This document shows, piece by piece, positions 7,784-15,902 of a stretch of 33,946 bases of DNA (within the stretch, counting starts at the first letter, position 1; each line of letters starts with the position of its first letter). The translations under genes were made by a program, and so were the position numbers. The stretch is from positions 882,378-916,323 of the forward strand of contig CP070684.1 of assembly GCA_020352775.1 (NCBI GenBank), written 5' to 3'. Under the pieces are notes generated by a model. The model searched no databases, was not told the DNA's origin, and saw only the letters and a list, made by a program, of their open reading frames with translations. Source of the DNA: Candidatus Omnitrophota bacterium. Lineage in GTDB: Bacteria > Omnitrophota > Gorgyraeia > Duberdicusellales > 4484-171.

Positions 7784-8562
7784 TGCCGCTCTAAATCATT
7801 CATATTTCTTAAGGGGTGAAACCCTTTAGATAAAGATTTTTCGAAATCATCACCAGTTCTTAAGAAAAATAAAAACCGTGAAAAACGGTCCCGACCGTAA
7901 CGCTTAATGAGAAAATGAACAATAGAAAATGACTCTAGATAAAACCGCTTCACATAATCTTCGGATTTTCCCTGTAACTCTGGGGCGCTAAGTTCACCTA
8001 ATTCTGAAAGCGCAATATAACTATCAGTGCTGATTAATCTCTTAAGAATTCGCAGCTGGTTTCGATAGGAAGTGGTATTATACTTATCCTCAATATACAT
8101 TGCAATCGCTTCATCAAGCCATAACGGGAGTCTGCCCCAACCAGCATATTCTCTGAAGATAATATGAGCTAATTCATGCGCAAACATCGAAGAGATATTT
8201 TTTTGACCGGGATAAGTATAAATGAGCTTACCATGATAATTCACACAGGCGCTGGACCAGGGCGGACACTCAAATCTATTTAAGTAGTCATCTCTATCCT
8301 TAGCAATAAATACCTGAGCTCTATTTTCCCAGAGCCAGAGCTCATCCCGCACGAGCTTAAACTCCTGAGTTATTTTGCGATATAACTCTTCACACATATT
8401 TTTTACTTTACGAACATACTCATGCTTTATATCGGGATGATACTGGATGATAAAGTGATCGGTGCGCAGCTCTATTAAGTCTCGCGCAAAAGAGATCCCG
8501 TTAGGCGCAAAACAGACTGACAACATACTACAACAAATCAGTGATTTTAGTAAACTCCTCAA
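7759..8562 (-). CDS. Secreted zinc metallopeptidase, peptidase-MA-like
   Basis: This 267-residue protein has a signal-peptide-like N-terminus with Arg2 and Lys6, a hydrophobic core to about residue 20, and a possible cleavage after SFA at 24-26. HELAH at 129-133 is the zinc-binding HExxH motif, and LPLWLDEA at 146-152 supplies the distal glutamate (Glu151). That layout fits the gluzincin-type peptidase MA-like group. No PDZ or peptidoglycan-binding domain is visible. The substrate is unknown; a periplasmic role in wall or envelope protein turnover is inferred from its place between murG and murC. The start is a TTG with GGGAG six bases upstream; an in-frame TAG at 8566-8568 rules out a longer start. 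It overlaps murC by 25 bases. Confidence 0.75.
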   Translation of the reverse strand: MRSLLKSLICCSMLSVCFAPNGISFARDLIELRTDHFIIQYHPDIKHEYVRKVKNMCEELYRKITQEFKLVRDELWLWENRAQVFIAKDRDDYLNRFECPPWSSACVNYHGKLIYTYPGQKNISSMFAHELAHIIFREYAGWGRLPLWLDEAIAMYIEDKYNTTSYRNQLRILKRLISTDSYIALSELGELSAPELQGKSEDYVKRFYLESFSIVHFLIKRYGRDRFSRFLFFLRTGDDFEKSLSKGFHPLRNMNDLERQWKRFYQK

Positions 8563-8653
8563 ACCCTACTCCCAGCTTTATTTTTCCTAAATTGTCTGTC
8601 ATTTTTTGCCGCAACTCAAAATGAGAAATAATCTCTTCTGTGGTACGCAGGAA
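8528..8653 (-). other. murG 3' remnant after an in-frame stop
   Basis: Directly after the TAA of murG (8654-8656), the same frame stays open for 41 codons to a TAG at 8528-8530. The conceptual peptide (FLRTTEEIISHFELRQKM, then TDNLGKIKLG and on) reads like the amphipathic C-terminal helices of MurG. Adding it would give a 345-residue MurG, close to the family length. It would also overlap the next gene by 35 bases, like other junctions in this cluster. Confidence 0.65.
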
Positions 8654-9565
8654 TTAATCAAATAAGAACTTATCCTGTAAAAATACACGGGCTGATTCTC
8701 TCTCCTCTAAATAAAACGCATTATCCTTCTGATGCCCTCCGGCCAAAGGATGGGGAATTAAAATCGAGGGCACTTGATAATAGGTGAGCTCTCCTACGGT
8801 AGAGGCGCCGGCGCGCGAAACTACTAAATCTGCTGCGCTGTAAAGGACCTCCATAGGATAGTAGAAATCTTTTACAAAGCTTTTTGCCTCCATCTTCTTA
8901 TATATTTGGGAAATTTCAAAGTAATCTCTCTCACCGGTAAGATGAATAAACTGGCACTTCTCTCTCAAGTGAGGAATTAGCTCGATCATAATCCTGTTAA
9001 GAAATGACGAGCCCTGGCTACCCCCGAAACAAAAGATTACCGGCCGCCCGTCAAACCCAAGCATTTCCTTGGCTTTAGTTTTGTCTATTTTTTTGATATT
9101 GTCCCGCAAAAGAATTCCAATCGTCTTTGAATTTTTAATTTCTCTTTCTTGAGGGAAGCCGAACAGCACCTGCTTTGCAAAAAAAGAAAGCACTTTATTT
9201 GCCTTTCCGAATTTAGCATTGGGTTCATAAATCGCAGTATCGCGGCCAAAAAAAGAACTGAAAAGAAGAAGAAAGAAACTATCGCGGCCCCCAAACCCGA
9301 TTACCTTTTGAGGCCTTAATCTAACAAGTAAATAAAGCGCTTCAAGCATTCGCCACGGTATCTCAAAGAATAAAATTCGCAAAGGAAAACTCTTACCGAA
9401 AACAGTAAACCCTTCGTTTTTCAGATAATCTCTAAAGACAGCTGCAGTAGCGAAATAATAAATTTTACTCTCGTCCTCACCAAAAATATGGCGCATTTTC
9501 TTGCCGATCGCAAGGGCAGGAAAAATATGGCCGCCACTTCTTTCACAAACCAATAATACCTTCAT
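8654..9565 (-). CDS. murG: MurG lipid II synthase, C-terminally truncated by an in-frame TAA
   Basis: MurG transfers GlcNAc from UDP-GlcNAc to lipid I to form lipid II at the inner face of the membrane. Visible motifs are the N-terminal SGGHIFPALA (residues 10-19), GFGGRDS, YEPNAKFGKAN, the FGGSQGSSFLN loop, SRAGASTVGEL and GGHQKDNA. These cover both GT-B domains. The frame stops at 303 residues, whereas family members usually have about 350-360. The missing part is the final helices, and matching sequence continues in frame after the TAA. The ATG overlaps the ftsW stop in an ATGA. Whether the short form is active, or the stop is a sequence error, cannot be decided here. Confidence 0.9.
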   Translation of the reverse strand: MKVLLVCERSGGHIFPALAIGKKMRHIFGEDESKIYYFATAAVFRDYLKNEGFTVFGKSFPLRILFFEIPWRMLEALYLLVRLRPQKVIGFGGRDSFFLLLFSSFFGRDTAIYEPNAKFGKANKVLSFFAKQVLFGFPQEREIKNSKTIGILLRDNIKKIDKTKAKEMLGFDGRPVIFCFGGSQGSSFLNRIMIELIPHLREKCQFIHLTGERDYFEISQIYKKMEAKSFVKDFYYPMEVLYSAADLVVSRAGASTVGELTYYQVPSILIPHPLAGGHQKDNAFYLEERESARVFLQDKFLFD

Positions 9566-10728
9566 GTTTCAACTTCTTTAGAGGCGTTAAAAAATAACCC
9601 GATCAAAACATAATGAATAACCAGGCTGCTTCCTCCATAACTTACAAGGGGTAAAGACAACCCCTTAGTGGGGAAAAACCCGCAACTAACCCCGATATTA
9701 ATTGTCACCTCCAGAAAAAAAATAAAAACAATCCCCAATAGAATGCTTCTTCTGAATGCATTTTTTGTGTTTATTGCAACCATAAACATCTTATGAATTA
9801 GAAAAAAGTATAGAGCCAGGAGCCCTAAAGAACCCCAAAGACCAAACTCTTCCGCGATAATAGAATAAATAAAGTCCGTGTGGGCTGCGGGTAAAAAAAA
9901 CAATTTCTGAAGACTCCCCCCCAATCCCACTCCTAATATTCCTCCCTGCCCAAAGGCAATTTGGGACTGGATTAATTGAAAGCCTGCACCCTTGGGGTCA
10001 GCAAAAGGATTAAGGTAGGCAATGATTCTGCGAAAGCGATAGGGATAAAACTTTATAAGAAAAAAAGACAAAACCACACCCAAGATAATAATAACCAAAA
10101 GATGTCTGCCCCTGGCACGATGCAGAAAAAGAAACAAAAGCGTCCAGCTTATCCAAAAAAGAGCGGTGCCTAAATCAGGCTGCACTACTAACAGAGTGAA
10201 AATAACGCTTAATACCACCAGTAGCGGTAAAAGTCCCTTTTTAAAATCTTTTAAAAGTATTCCCTTTCGCCTGGCATAATCAGCACAATACAACAAAAAG
10301 GAAATCTTTAATAATTCCGAGGGCTGAAAATTAAATCCAAACAGCTGAATCCAGCGCCGCGCTCCGCCTACTTTCTTACTCACTAAAAGCACTAATCCCA
10401 AAAGTAGAAAAGTAAAAAGAAGGATTTCTTTACTTTTTTTTCTTAATGATTCTAAATCAGCAAAAAGAGTTAAGAAAAGAAATGCTACCCCAATCAGAGA
10501 GAATGCAAATTGTCTTTTAAAAAAATGAGCAGGGTCAGCAGTAGTGCGATAGGCATAAATACTGGAAGACTCATACACCATCAAAAGGCCAAACAAAGTA
10601 ATACAGAGAATAATAAAAAAAATAGCGCGCCGCTCACGGCTTATGGGGCTTAAGCTCTGAGCTTGCGTGTGTCGGTGGTGGCGTAAATCAGCTATAAAAT
10701 GTCTTGTTCTAAAAATAATGGAATTCAT
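9562..10728 (-). CDS. ftsW: SEDS peptidoglycan glycosyltransferase FtsW
   Basis: This 388-residue polytopic membrane protein is of the SEDS (FtsW/RodA/SpoVE) family and polymerises lipid II at the septum together with the class B penicillin-binding protein FtsI. Family motifs include FNFQPSELLKI, VVQPDLGTALFW, GGSLQKLFFLPAAHTDFIYSIIAEE and SYGGSSLVIHY near the C-terminus. About ten hydrophobic segments are visible after a basic N-terminal tail of roughly 30 residues. FtsW rather than RodA is chosen because it sits between murD and murG. It starts 14 bases after murD ends. Confidence 0.94.
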   Translation of the reverse strand: MNSIIFRTRHFIADLRHHRHTQAQSLSPISRERRAIFFIILCITLFGLLMVYESSSIYAYRTTADPAHFFKRQFAFSLIGVAFLFLTLFADLESLRKKSKEILLFTFLLLGLVLLVSKKVGGARRWIQLFGFNFQPSELLKISFLLYCADYARRKGILLKDFKKGLLPLLVVLSVIFTLLVVQPDLGTALFWISWTLLFLFLHRARGRHLLVIIILGVVLSFFLIKFYPYRFRRIIAYLNPFADPKGAGFQLIQSQIAFGQGGILGVGLGGSLQKLFFLPAAHTDFIYSIIAEEFGLWGSLGLLALYFFLIHKMFMVAINTKNAFRRSILLGIVFIFFLEVTINIGVSCGFFPTKGLSLPLVSYGGSSLVIHYVLIGLFFNASKEVET

Positions 10729-10742
10729 CTCTGAACCTGGCT

Positions 10743-11999
10743 TTAACTGGAATTATCGAGGCTGTTTACAATCTCAATAAACTTCTTGCCTCGCTCTTTA
10801 TAATTAGAAAACATATCAAAACTGGAACACATCGGAGAGAAAAGCACGGTATCTCCGCACTGGGCCTCTCCAAAAGAAGAGGCCACTGCTTCCCTTAACG
10901 TACCAAAGACCTCGGTCTTGATACGTCCCTCTAAATCTTCATGTATCTTAGAAGCTGCTTCACCGAAAAGATTAATCTTTCTTACCCGGCGCATATAAGG
11001 AAGAGCCTCAGAATAGCTTAAGCCCTTATCCTTACCTCCGGCAATAAGAACAATGGGAGTCTTTGTATTTTTAAGGGCCCAAATCGTAGAATAAGGGTTA
11101 GTGGCTTTAGAGTCATTAATAAAAATAACTCCCCCTAAACTTCTTATGAGCTGCATGCGATGCGGCAATCCTTTATGAGAAGAGAAAAGCTGCATGCAAT
11201 CTGCTTTACTTAACCCGAAAATCGAACCGATTCTATATACGCAAGAATAATTTTCATTATCAAACTCTTTAGAGAAAAAGAGCAGCTGCGCCCGAATATG
11301 TTTTTCAATATCAGAACGCAATCCTATTCGTTCATTTATAAGCGCCCAATCATCTCTGCTTTGATTTCTAAATATGTTCATTTTAGCCTTAAAATAATCA
11401 TCTAGGGAAGGATGGCGGTCAAGATGATCCGGTTCAAAATTAAGAAGCGCAGCAACATAAGGCCTGAACTTAATAATAGTTTCCAGCTGACAAGAGCTAA
11501 CCTCAAGCACTACTAAATCCTGCGGCTTTGTTTTAAGGATGAACGAAGAAACCGGAATGCCGATATTACCCCCTAAAAACACTCGTTTTTTATTCTCCTT
11601 TAAGAGCCGGTAGGTCAGAAAAGAGGTGGTAGTTTTTCCGTTAGTGCCGGTAATCGCAATAAATCTAGCCTTTGTTAACCAGAATGAAAACTCTACTTCA
11701 CCACAATAAGGTATGCACAGATCCTTACAATTCTTAACCACCGCTGAAGTAGCTGGATCAACCCCCGGGCTTAAGATAACCAGGTCACAATCTTTAATAA
11801 ACTGAGGGCTGTGGCCACCAAATTCAAACTCCACTCCCCTCTCACTCATGGTATCGATTAATTGTGGAGCGAATTCGTTTCTTTCTCTTAGCTCGGTTAC
11901 CTTCACCTCTTTCTTAAGAGTAAGAAGCAAACGTACCAAAGAGATACCACTCTCGCCCCAACCCACCACACATACTTTCTCAAGATTAGCGGGGTTCAT
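10743..11999 (-). CDS. murD: UDP-N-acetylmuramoylalanine--D-glutamate ligase
   Basis: This 418-residue Mur ligase adds D-glutamate to UDP-MurNAc-L-Ala. The N-terminal substrate-binding domain contains VVGWGESGISLVRLL and VILSPGV. The ATP P-loop is ITGTNGKTTTS at about 116-126, and the MurD signature FINDSKATNP lies near 310-319. The length is slightly under the E. coli enzyme. The ATG overlaps the mraY stop as ATGA (11996-11999). Confidence 0.96.
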   Translation of the reverse strand: MNPANLEKVCVVGWGESGISLVRLLLTLKKEVKVTELRERNEFAPQLIDTMSERGVEFEFGGHSPQFIKDCDLVILSPGVDPATSAVVKNCKDLCIPYCGEVEFSFWLTKARFIAITGTNGKTTTSFLTYRLLKENKKRVFLGGNIGIPVSSFILKTKPQDLVVLEVSSCQLETIIKFRPYVAALLNFEPDHLDRHPSLDDYFKAKMNIFRNQSRDDWALINERIGLRSDIEKHIRAQLLFFSKEFDNENYSCVYRIGSIFGLSKADCMQLFSSHKGLPHRMQLIRSLGGVIFINDSKATNPYSTIWALKNTKTPIVLIAGGKDKGLSYSEALPYMRRVRKINLFGEAASKIHEDLEGRIKTEVFGTLREAVASSFGEAQCGDTVLFSPMCSSFDMFSNYKERGKKFIEIVNSLDNSS

Positions 12000-13078
12000 C
12001 GTAACTTAAGTGTAAGGAGTGCTATTAATGCGCAGAGCGCTGAAACGATCCAGAGCCGAACAATAATTTTGGGTTCTTTCCACCCCAAAAGCTGCAAATG
12101 ATGATGAAAAGGCGCGGCCCGAAACAATCTCTTGCCTCTTAATCTTACCGAGGCCATTTGCAAGATAACACTCACTGCTTCTAATACAAACAGTCCTCCG
12201 GCAATAAAAAGAAGGAATTCCTTCTTTATAAGAAGTGCTACTGCTCCGATTACACCGCCCAAAGACAAAGCTCCTACATCACCCATGAAAACTCCTGCTG
12301 GATAACAATTAAACCATAAAAACCCTAAGCAGGAACCCACCAGCGCAAAACAAAGAATTGCCAACTCTCCGGCTCCAGGAACAAAAGGAATAAATAGATA
12401 ATCCGCAAACTTAACATGTCCAACAAGATAACTAAGCAGACCAAAAATAAATGAATTAGTGATAATGCCTCCAATGGCAAGGCCATCCAGTCCATCGGTA
12501 AAATTTACAGCATTGGAAGTGGCAGCAATGATAAGTGCGGCCCAAAAGACGTAAAAATATCCTAAATCCAATGCGAATTTCTTAAAAAAGGGAACCCCTA
12601 AGGTAGAGGGTAGGTCCTTATGCACCACAACCAGTGCTCCTAATATTATCCCGATTAATCCTTGTAGTAAGAGCTTGGTGGTACGGGAAAGACCTTTTCT
12701 TCTTTTAATCTTTATAAAATCATCGGCTAATCCTACTGCCCCTAATGAAACCATGACAAAAATCCCAATCCAAATAAGGTAATTGTCCAGGCGCGCACAA
12801 AGCAGGGTGGTTACCAACACCGAAAACAGAATCAGTAATCCCCCCATCGTAGGAGTGCCTTTTTTGCCCTCATAAAGTGACTCTAAATGCACATTCCCAT
12901 ACATATCAATGTGTTCGGTAATTTGCATGCGCTTAAGATGTCTTATGGTAAAACGCCAGAACAAAAGCACCAGAACAAAAGAAAGCATAAACGCGCATCC
13001 CCCGCGGAAGGTAATATAACGGGTGAGGTTAAAAGGGAAAAAATATTCTGATAAAGGGTAAAGTAAATGATAAATCAT
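11996..13078 (-). CDS. mraY: Phospho-MurNAc-pentapeptide translocase
   Basis: MraY moves phospho-MurNAc-pentapeptide onto undecaprenyl phosphate, forming lipid I. The 360-residue protein is strongly hydrophobic with about ten membrane segments. It shows the Asp-rich site LADDFIK, the central NAVNFTDGLDGLA, FMGDVGALSLGG, and the PFHHHLQLLGW loop, all diagnostic for MraY and covering its Mg2+ and nucleotide contacts. The start overlaps the murF stop as ATGA (13075-13078) and the end overlaps murD in the same way. Confidence 0.97.
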   Translation of the reverse strand: MIYHLLYPLSEYFFPFNLTRYITFRGGCAFMLSFVLVLLFWRFTIRHLKRMQITEHIDMYGNVHLESLYEGKKGTPTMGGLLILFSVLVTTLLCARLDNYLIWIGIFVMVSLGAVGLADDFIKIKRRKGLSRTTKLLLQGLIGIILGALVVVHKDLPSTLGVPFFKKFALDLGYFYVFWAALIIAATSNAVNFTDGLDGLAIGGIITNSFIFGLLSYLVGHVKFADYLFIPFVPGAGELAILCFALVGSCLGFLWFNCYPAGVFMGDVGALSLGGVIGAVALLIKKEFLLFIAGGLFVLEAVSVILQMASVRLRGKRLFRAAPFHHHLQLLGWKEPKIIVRLWIVSALCALIALLTLKLR

Positions 13079-14454
13079 CCCAGATACTCTGTTATTTTCT
13101 CCAATTCCATCTTACGAGAACCTTTCAAAAAAATCAACCATCCTTTTTGCTCCTGGTTCTCATTTAACTTTGTCTCGCTAAATTTATCCTTGATAAACTG
13201 CGCTAACTCTTTTTGGGAAGAAAAATGAAAGGCATTGTTACATCCCAGTTCTTTTAGTCTTTTATCCAGATAAAATGTATAATCCCCCAGGGTAAGCACA
13301 TATTCAAATTTGCACCTTAGGATAGGAGAAGCCAGGCTCTGATGGTAATAAGCGCTTTTTTTGCCCAACTCCAGCATATCAGCAATAACTGCTATTTTTT
13401 TCTGAGGGTATCGCTTTACGGTATTAAGTGCTTCTTTTAAAGAATAAGGATTGGCATTGTAGGCATCATTAAGCACGGCATAACCTTTATTTTCCTTAAA
13501 CTCCATCCTGAGAGCAGGAAACCCCTTGAAGCGATTCATCCTTGCCAATGAATCTTTTAAGGGGATATTGGCCAGCTGCGCCCCCTGCATTGCTGCCAAA
13601 GCATTATATATAAATCCCTCAAAAGGAACGCCAAGGGTAAGCCTAAACTTATTCTTTACCGTAAACTCACAACTCCTCTGGCCCAGTTTAAGAATCTGGG
13701 CCCAAAGATTATTGGTTTTAGCCCTGCCAAACCAATAGGTGCGCTTATTACTGTTTAATCCCCCTAACAGAGGGTCGTCGCCATTAAGCACTGCCCGCAT
13801 CCTGGGATTGGATTTTAAAAGAGCGGTCTTTTCTTTTCGTATCCCCTTTAAGCTTTTTAAACCTTCTAAATGAACTGCTTTAATAAAAGTGATTATTCCC
13901 ACATCCGGCATACACATTCGGGCCAGGCGCTCTATTTCTCCCGGTGCATTGGTGCCCAGCTCTAATACCAGCATCTCCTGATCCGTTAAGGAAAGTATGG
14001 TTTTAGCTACCCCCAGAATATTATTTTCAGTCTTTTCATTCTTTAATACCTTAAAGCGGCCCTCCAAAATAAAGCTCAGCATCTCTTTAGTAGTGGTTTT
14101 ACCCACCGAGCCAGTGATTGCGAAAACAAAAGGGTTTTTGATCTCGCGAATATAGCGTACTAATTCTTCAAGCGGTGCATAACTGTCTTTGACCACAAAA
14201 ACAGGAACTTTAGATACGGACTGGATATTTTTCTGGGAAATTACACAAGAGGCTCCATTTGTGATAGCCTGAGATATAAAATTATGCCCATCATGATGCC
14301 TGCCATAAAGAGCAATAAAGCAATCTCCCTTTTTAAGAGAACGACTATCAATAGAAAATCCCCCAATGGGCCGAAACCTCCCCTGATTAATCACCTTCAA
14401 GGAATTAATCAATTTTTCTAAAGTTTTGCAGCTTTTTATAAGTGGCTCTTTCAT
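13075..14454 (-). CDS. murF: UDP-MurNAc-tripeptide--D-Ala-D-Ala ligase
   Basis: This 459-residue Mur ligase joins the D-Ala-D-Ala made by Ddl to UDP-MurNAc-tripeptide, completing the pentapeptide precursor. The N-terminal domain has GGFSIDSRSLKKGDCFIAL, typical of MurE/MurF. The P-loop is ITGSVGKTTTKE (about 113-124), and LNDAYNANPYS near 347-357 separates MurF from MurE. It lies 8 bases after murE and overlaps mraY by 4 bases. Confidence 0.95.
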   Translation of the reverse strand: MKEPLIKSCKTLEKLINSLKVINQGRFRPIGGFSIDSRSLKKGDCFIALYGRHHDGHNFISQAITNGASCVISQKNIQSVSKVPVFVVKDSYAPLEELVRYIREIKNPFVFAITGSVGKTTTKEMLSFILEGRFKVLKNEKTENNILGVAKTILSLTDQEMLVLELGTNAPGEIERLARMCMPDVGIITFIKAVHLEGLKSLKGIRKEKTALLKSNPRMRAVLNGDDPLLGGLNSNKRTYWFGRAKTNNLWAQILKLGQRSCEFTVKNKFRLTLGVPFEGFIYNALAAMQGAQLANIPLKDSLARMNRFKGFPALRMEFKENKGYAVLNDAYNANPYSLKEALNTVKRYPQKKIAVIADMLELGKKSAYYHQSLASPILRCKFEYVLTLGDYTFYLDKRLKELGCNNAFHFSSQKELAQFIKDKFSETKLNENQEQKGWLIFLKGSRKMELEKITEYLG

Positions 14455-14462
14455 CTTGATTT

Positions 14463-15902
14463 TTAACTTTTCATTGCCGCTCTTATCACTTTGCTGTCAC
14501 TAAAGGGTATATTTTTATTCTTTATGGTCTGATACCTCTCATGGCCTTTGCCTGCCACCAAAACGCAAGAATTCTTTAGCCTTGGCTTTAATTTAAGCGC
14601 TTCTTTTATGGCATCCTTTCTTTTAAGTATAACGGCGTAATTATTTTTCTTAAAGCCTTTTTTTACCTGTTCACAAATCTTTAGCGGGTCTTCATTGCGG
14701 GGATTATCAGAGGTAATAAAAGAAAACGTAGTGTATTTATCGGCAATTGCACCCATAAGAAGCCGCTTACCCTTATCTCGCTGACCCCCACAGCCAAACA
14801 CACACACCGTATTAGCATAGCCAATATCTTTTAGGGCTAAGAGTACTTTTTCCAACGCATCCGGAGTATGGGCATAATCTATAAATACATCCGCTCCAAC
14901 CTCTTCTAACCTTCCTTCTACGCTAGGAAACGAGCTGCTATGGCCAATAACATCTCTGGGTGAAAACCCCAAGGAAAAAAGTGTTGCCAAAGCTGCCAGC
15001 ACATTAGATACATTATGTTCACCCACTAAAGCGCTGCGTACCCTCCAGGCCTTACTTTTCCAGACAATATCAAAAGTTGTCTGGCGCCTGCCTAATTTTA
15101 TGTTTTTGGCACACAACTTTGCTCCCTGCCTTAATCCGTAAGTAATTGCATTCTTATTTAATTCAGCCAGTTTCTTTCCATAGGGATCATCAATGTTTAT
15201 AATAAATACCGCGTCTTTATTGTTTAAAAAGAAACTTTTTTTGGCATTGAAATAACTTTCCATTGTCTTGTGATAATCAAGATGGTCCCGGCTTAAATTC
15301 GTAAACACACAATGTGAAAATTCAATTCCTTTTATCCTTTCTTGCGCAGCCCCGTGCGATGAAACCTCCATCACCATGTATCTGGCTCTGGCCTTCTCAG
15401 CCTCTGCGATGAGCTTTCGCAACGAAAGATAATCCGGGGTGGTATGAGTTCCCTTTTTCTTCTTTCCTGCGATACAGTAATTTACAGTGCCCACCAAAGA
15501 AGCTTCTTTAGCTAGCTTTTTTAAAAAATAATAAATAAGGTTTGTTACCGTGGTCTTTCCATTTGTTCCGGTCACCCCAATAACTTGCAGATTATTTTTA
15601 TCCCATTTATAAAAGCGCTCTGCTACCCGATGGAATTCTTTTTCTACATCCTTTACGAAGATAACTGCCGCTTTCCTAACTACTTTTTTCACCTTAATCT
15701 TATCTTTAGCATCAGCAACGAGTGCCAGTGCTTTTTGCTCTACCTTAGCCAATACTGAAAATATATCAAAGTTTTTTCTTCTTCTCACAAAGAAAAGCTC
15801 TCCGTCTTTAAGAGAACGGGAATCATCGCAAATACCTTTTACAGTTTTTTGCCCTAAGCTTTTATCCAGATTATGGTCAGAAAAAAGTTCTCTTACGTTC
15901 AT
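14463..15902 (-). CDS. murE: UDP-MurNAc-dipeptide--meso-diaminopimelate ligase
   Basis: This 479-residue Mur ligase adds the third stem residue. The P-loop is GVTGTNGKTTVTN near 109-121, with HTTPDYLSL and the YAHTPDAL motif further on. DNPRNEDP near residue 400 is the signature of MurE enzymes that use meso-diaminopimelate; lysine enzymes lack the DNPR arginine. This points to a DAP-type, Gram-negative-like wall. The start overlaps the ftsI stop as ATGA (15899-15902). Confidence 0.95.
   Translation of the reverse strand: MNVRELFSDHNLDKSLGQKTVKGICDDSRSLKDGELFFVRRRKNFDIFSVLAKVEQKALALVADAKDKIKVKKVVRKAAVIFVKDVEKEFHRVAERFYKWDKNNLQVIGVTGTNGKTTVTNLIYYFLKKLAKEASLVGTVNYCIAGKKKKGTHTTPDYLSLRKLIAEAEKARARYMVMEVSSHGAAQERIKGIEFSHCVFTNLSRDHLDYHKTMESYFNAKKSFFLNNKDAVFIINIDDPYGKKLAELNKNAITYGLRQGAKLCAKNIKLGRRQTTFDIVWKSKAWRVRSALVGEHNVSNVLAALATLFSLGFSPRDVIGHSSSFPSVEGRLEEVGADVFIDYAHTPDALEKVLLALKDIGYANTVCVFGCGGQRDKGKRLLMGAIADKYTTFSFITSDNPRNEDPLKICEQVKKGFKKNNYAVILKRKDAIKEALKLKPRLKNSCVLVAGKGHERYQTIKNKNIPFSDSKVIRAAMKS

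Noticed and set aside
8654-8656. Genetic code change or programmed stop readthrough at the murG TAA
   Set aside because: TAA is used as an ordinary stop by many genes here (for example ribF, mraZ, leuC), and I saw no other gene interrupted by TAA. Readthrough at this single site remains possible but has no direct support.
8800-8825. GC-rich palindrome GCGCCGGCGC inside murG
   Set aside because: It falls in the conserved SRAGASTV coding region and shows no link to the intergenic palindromes.
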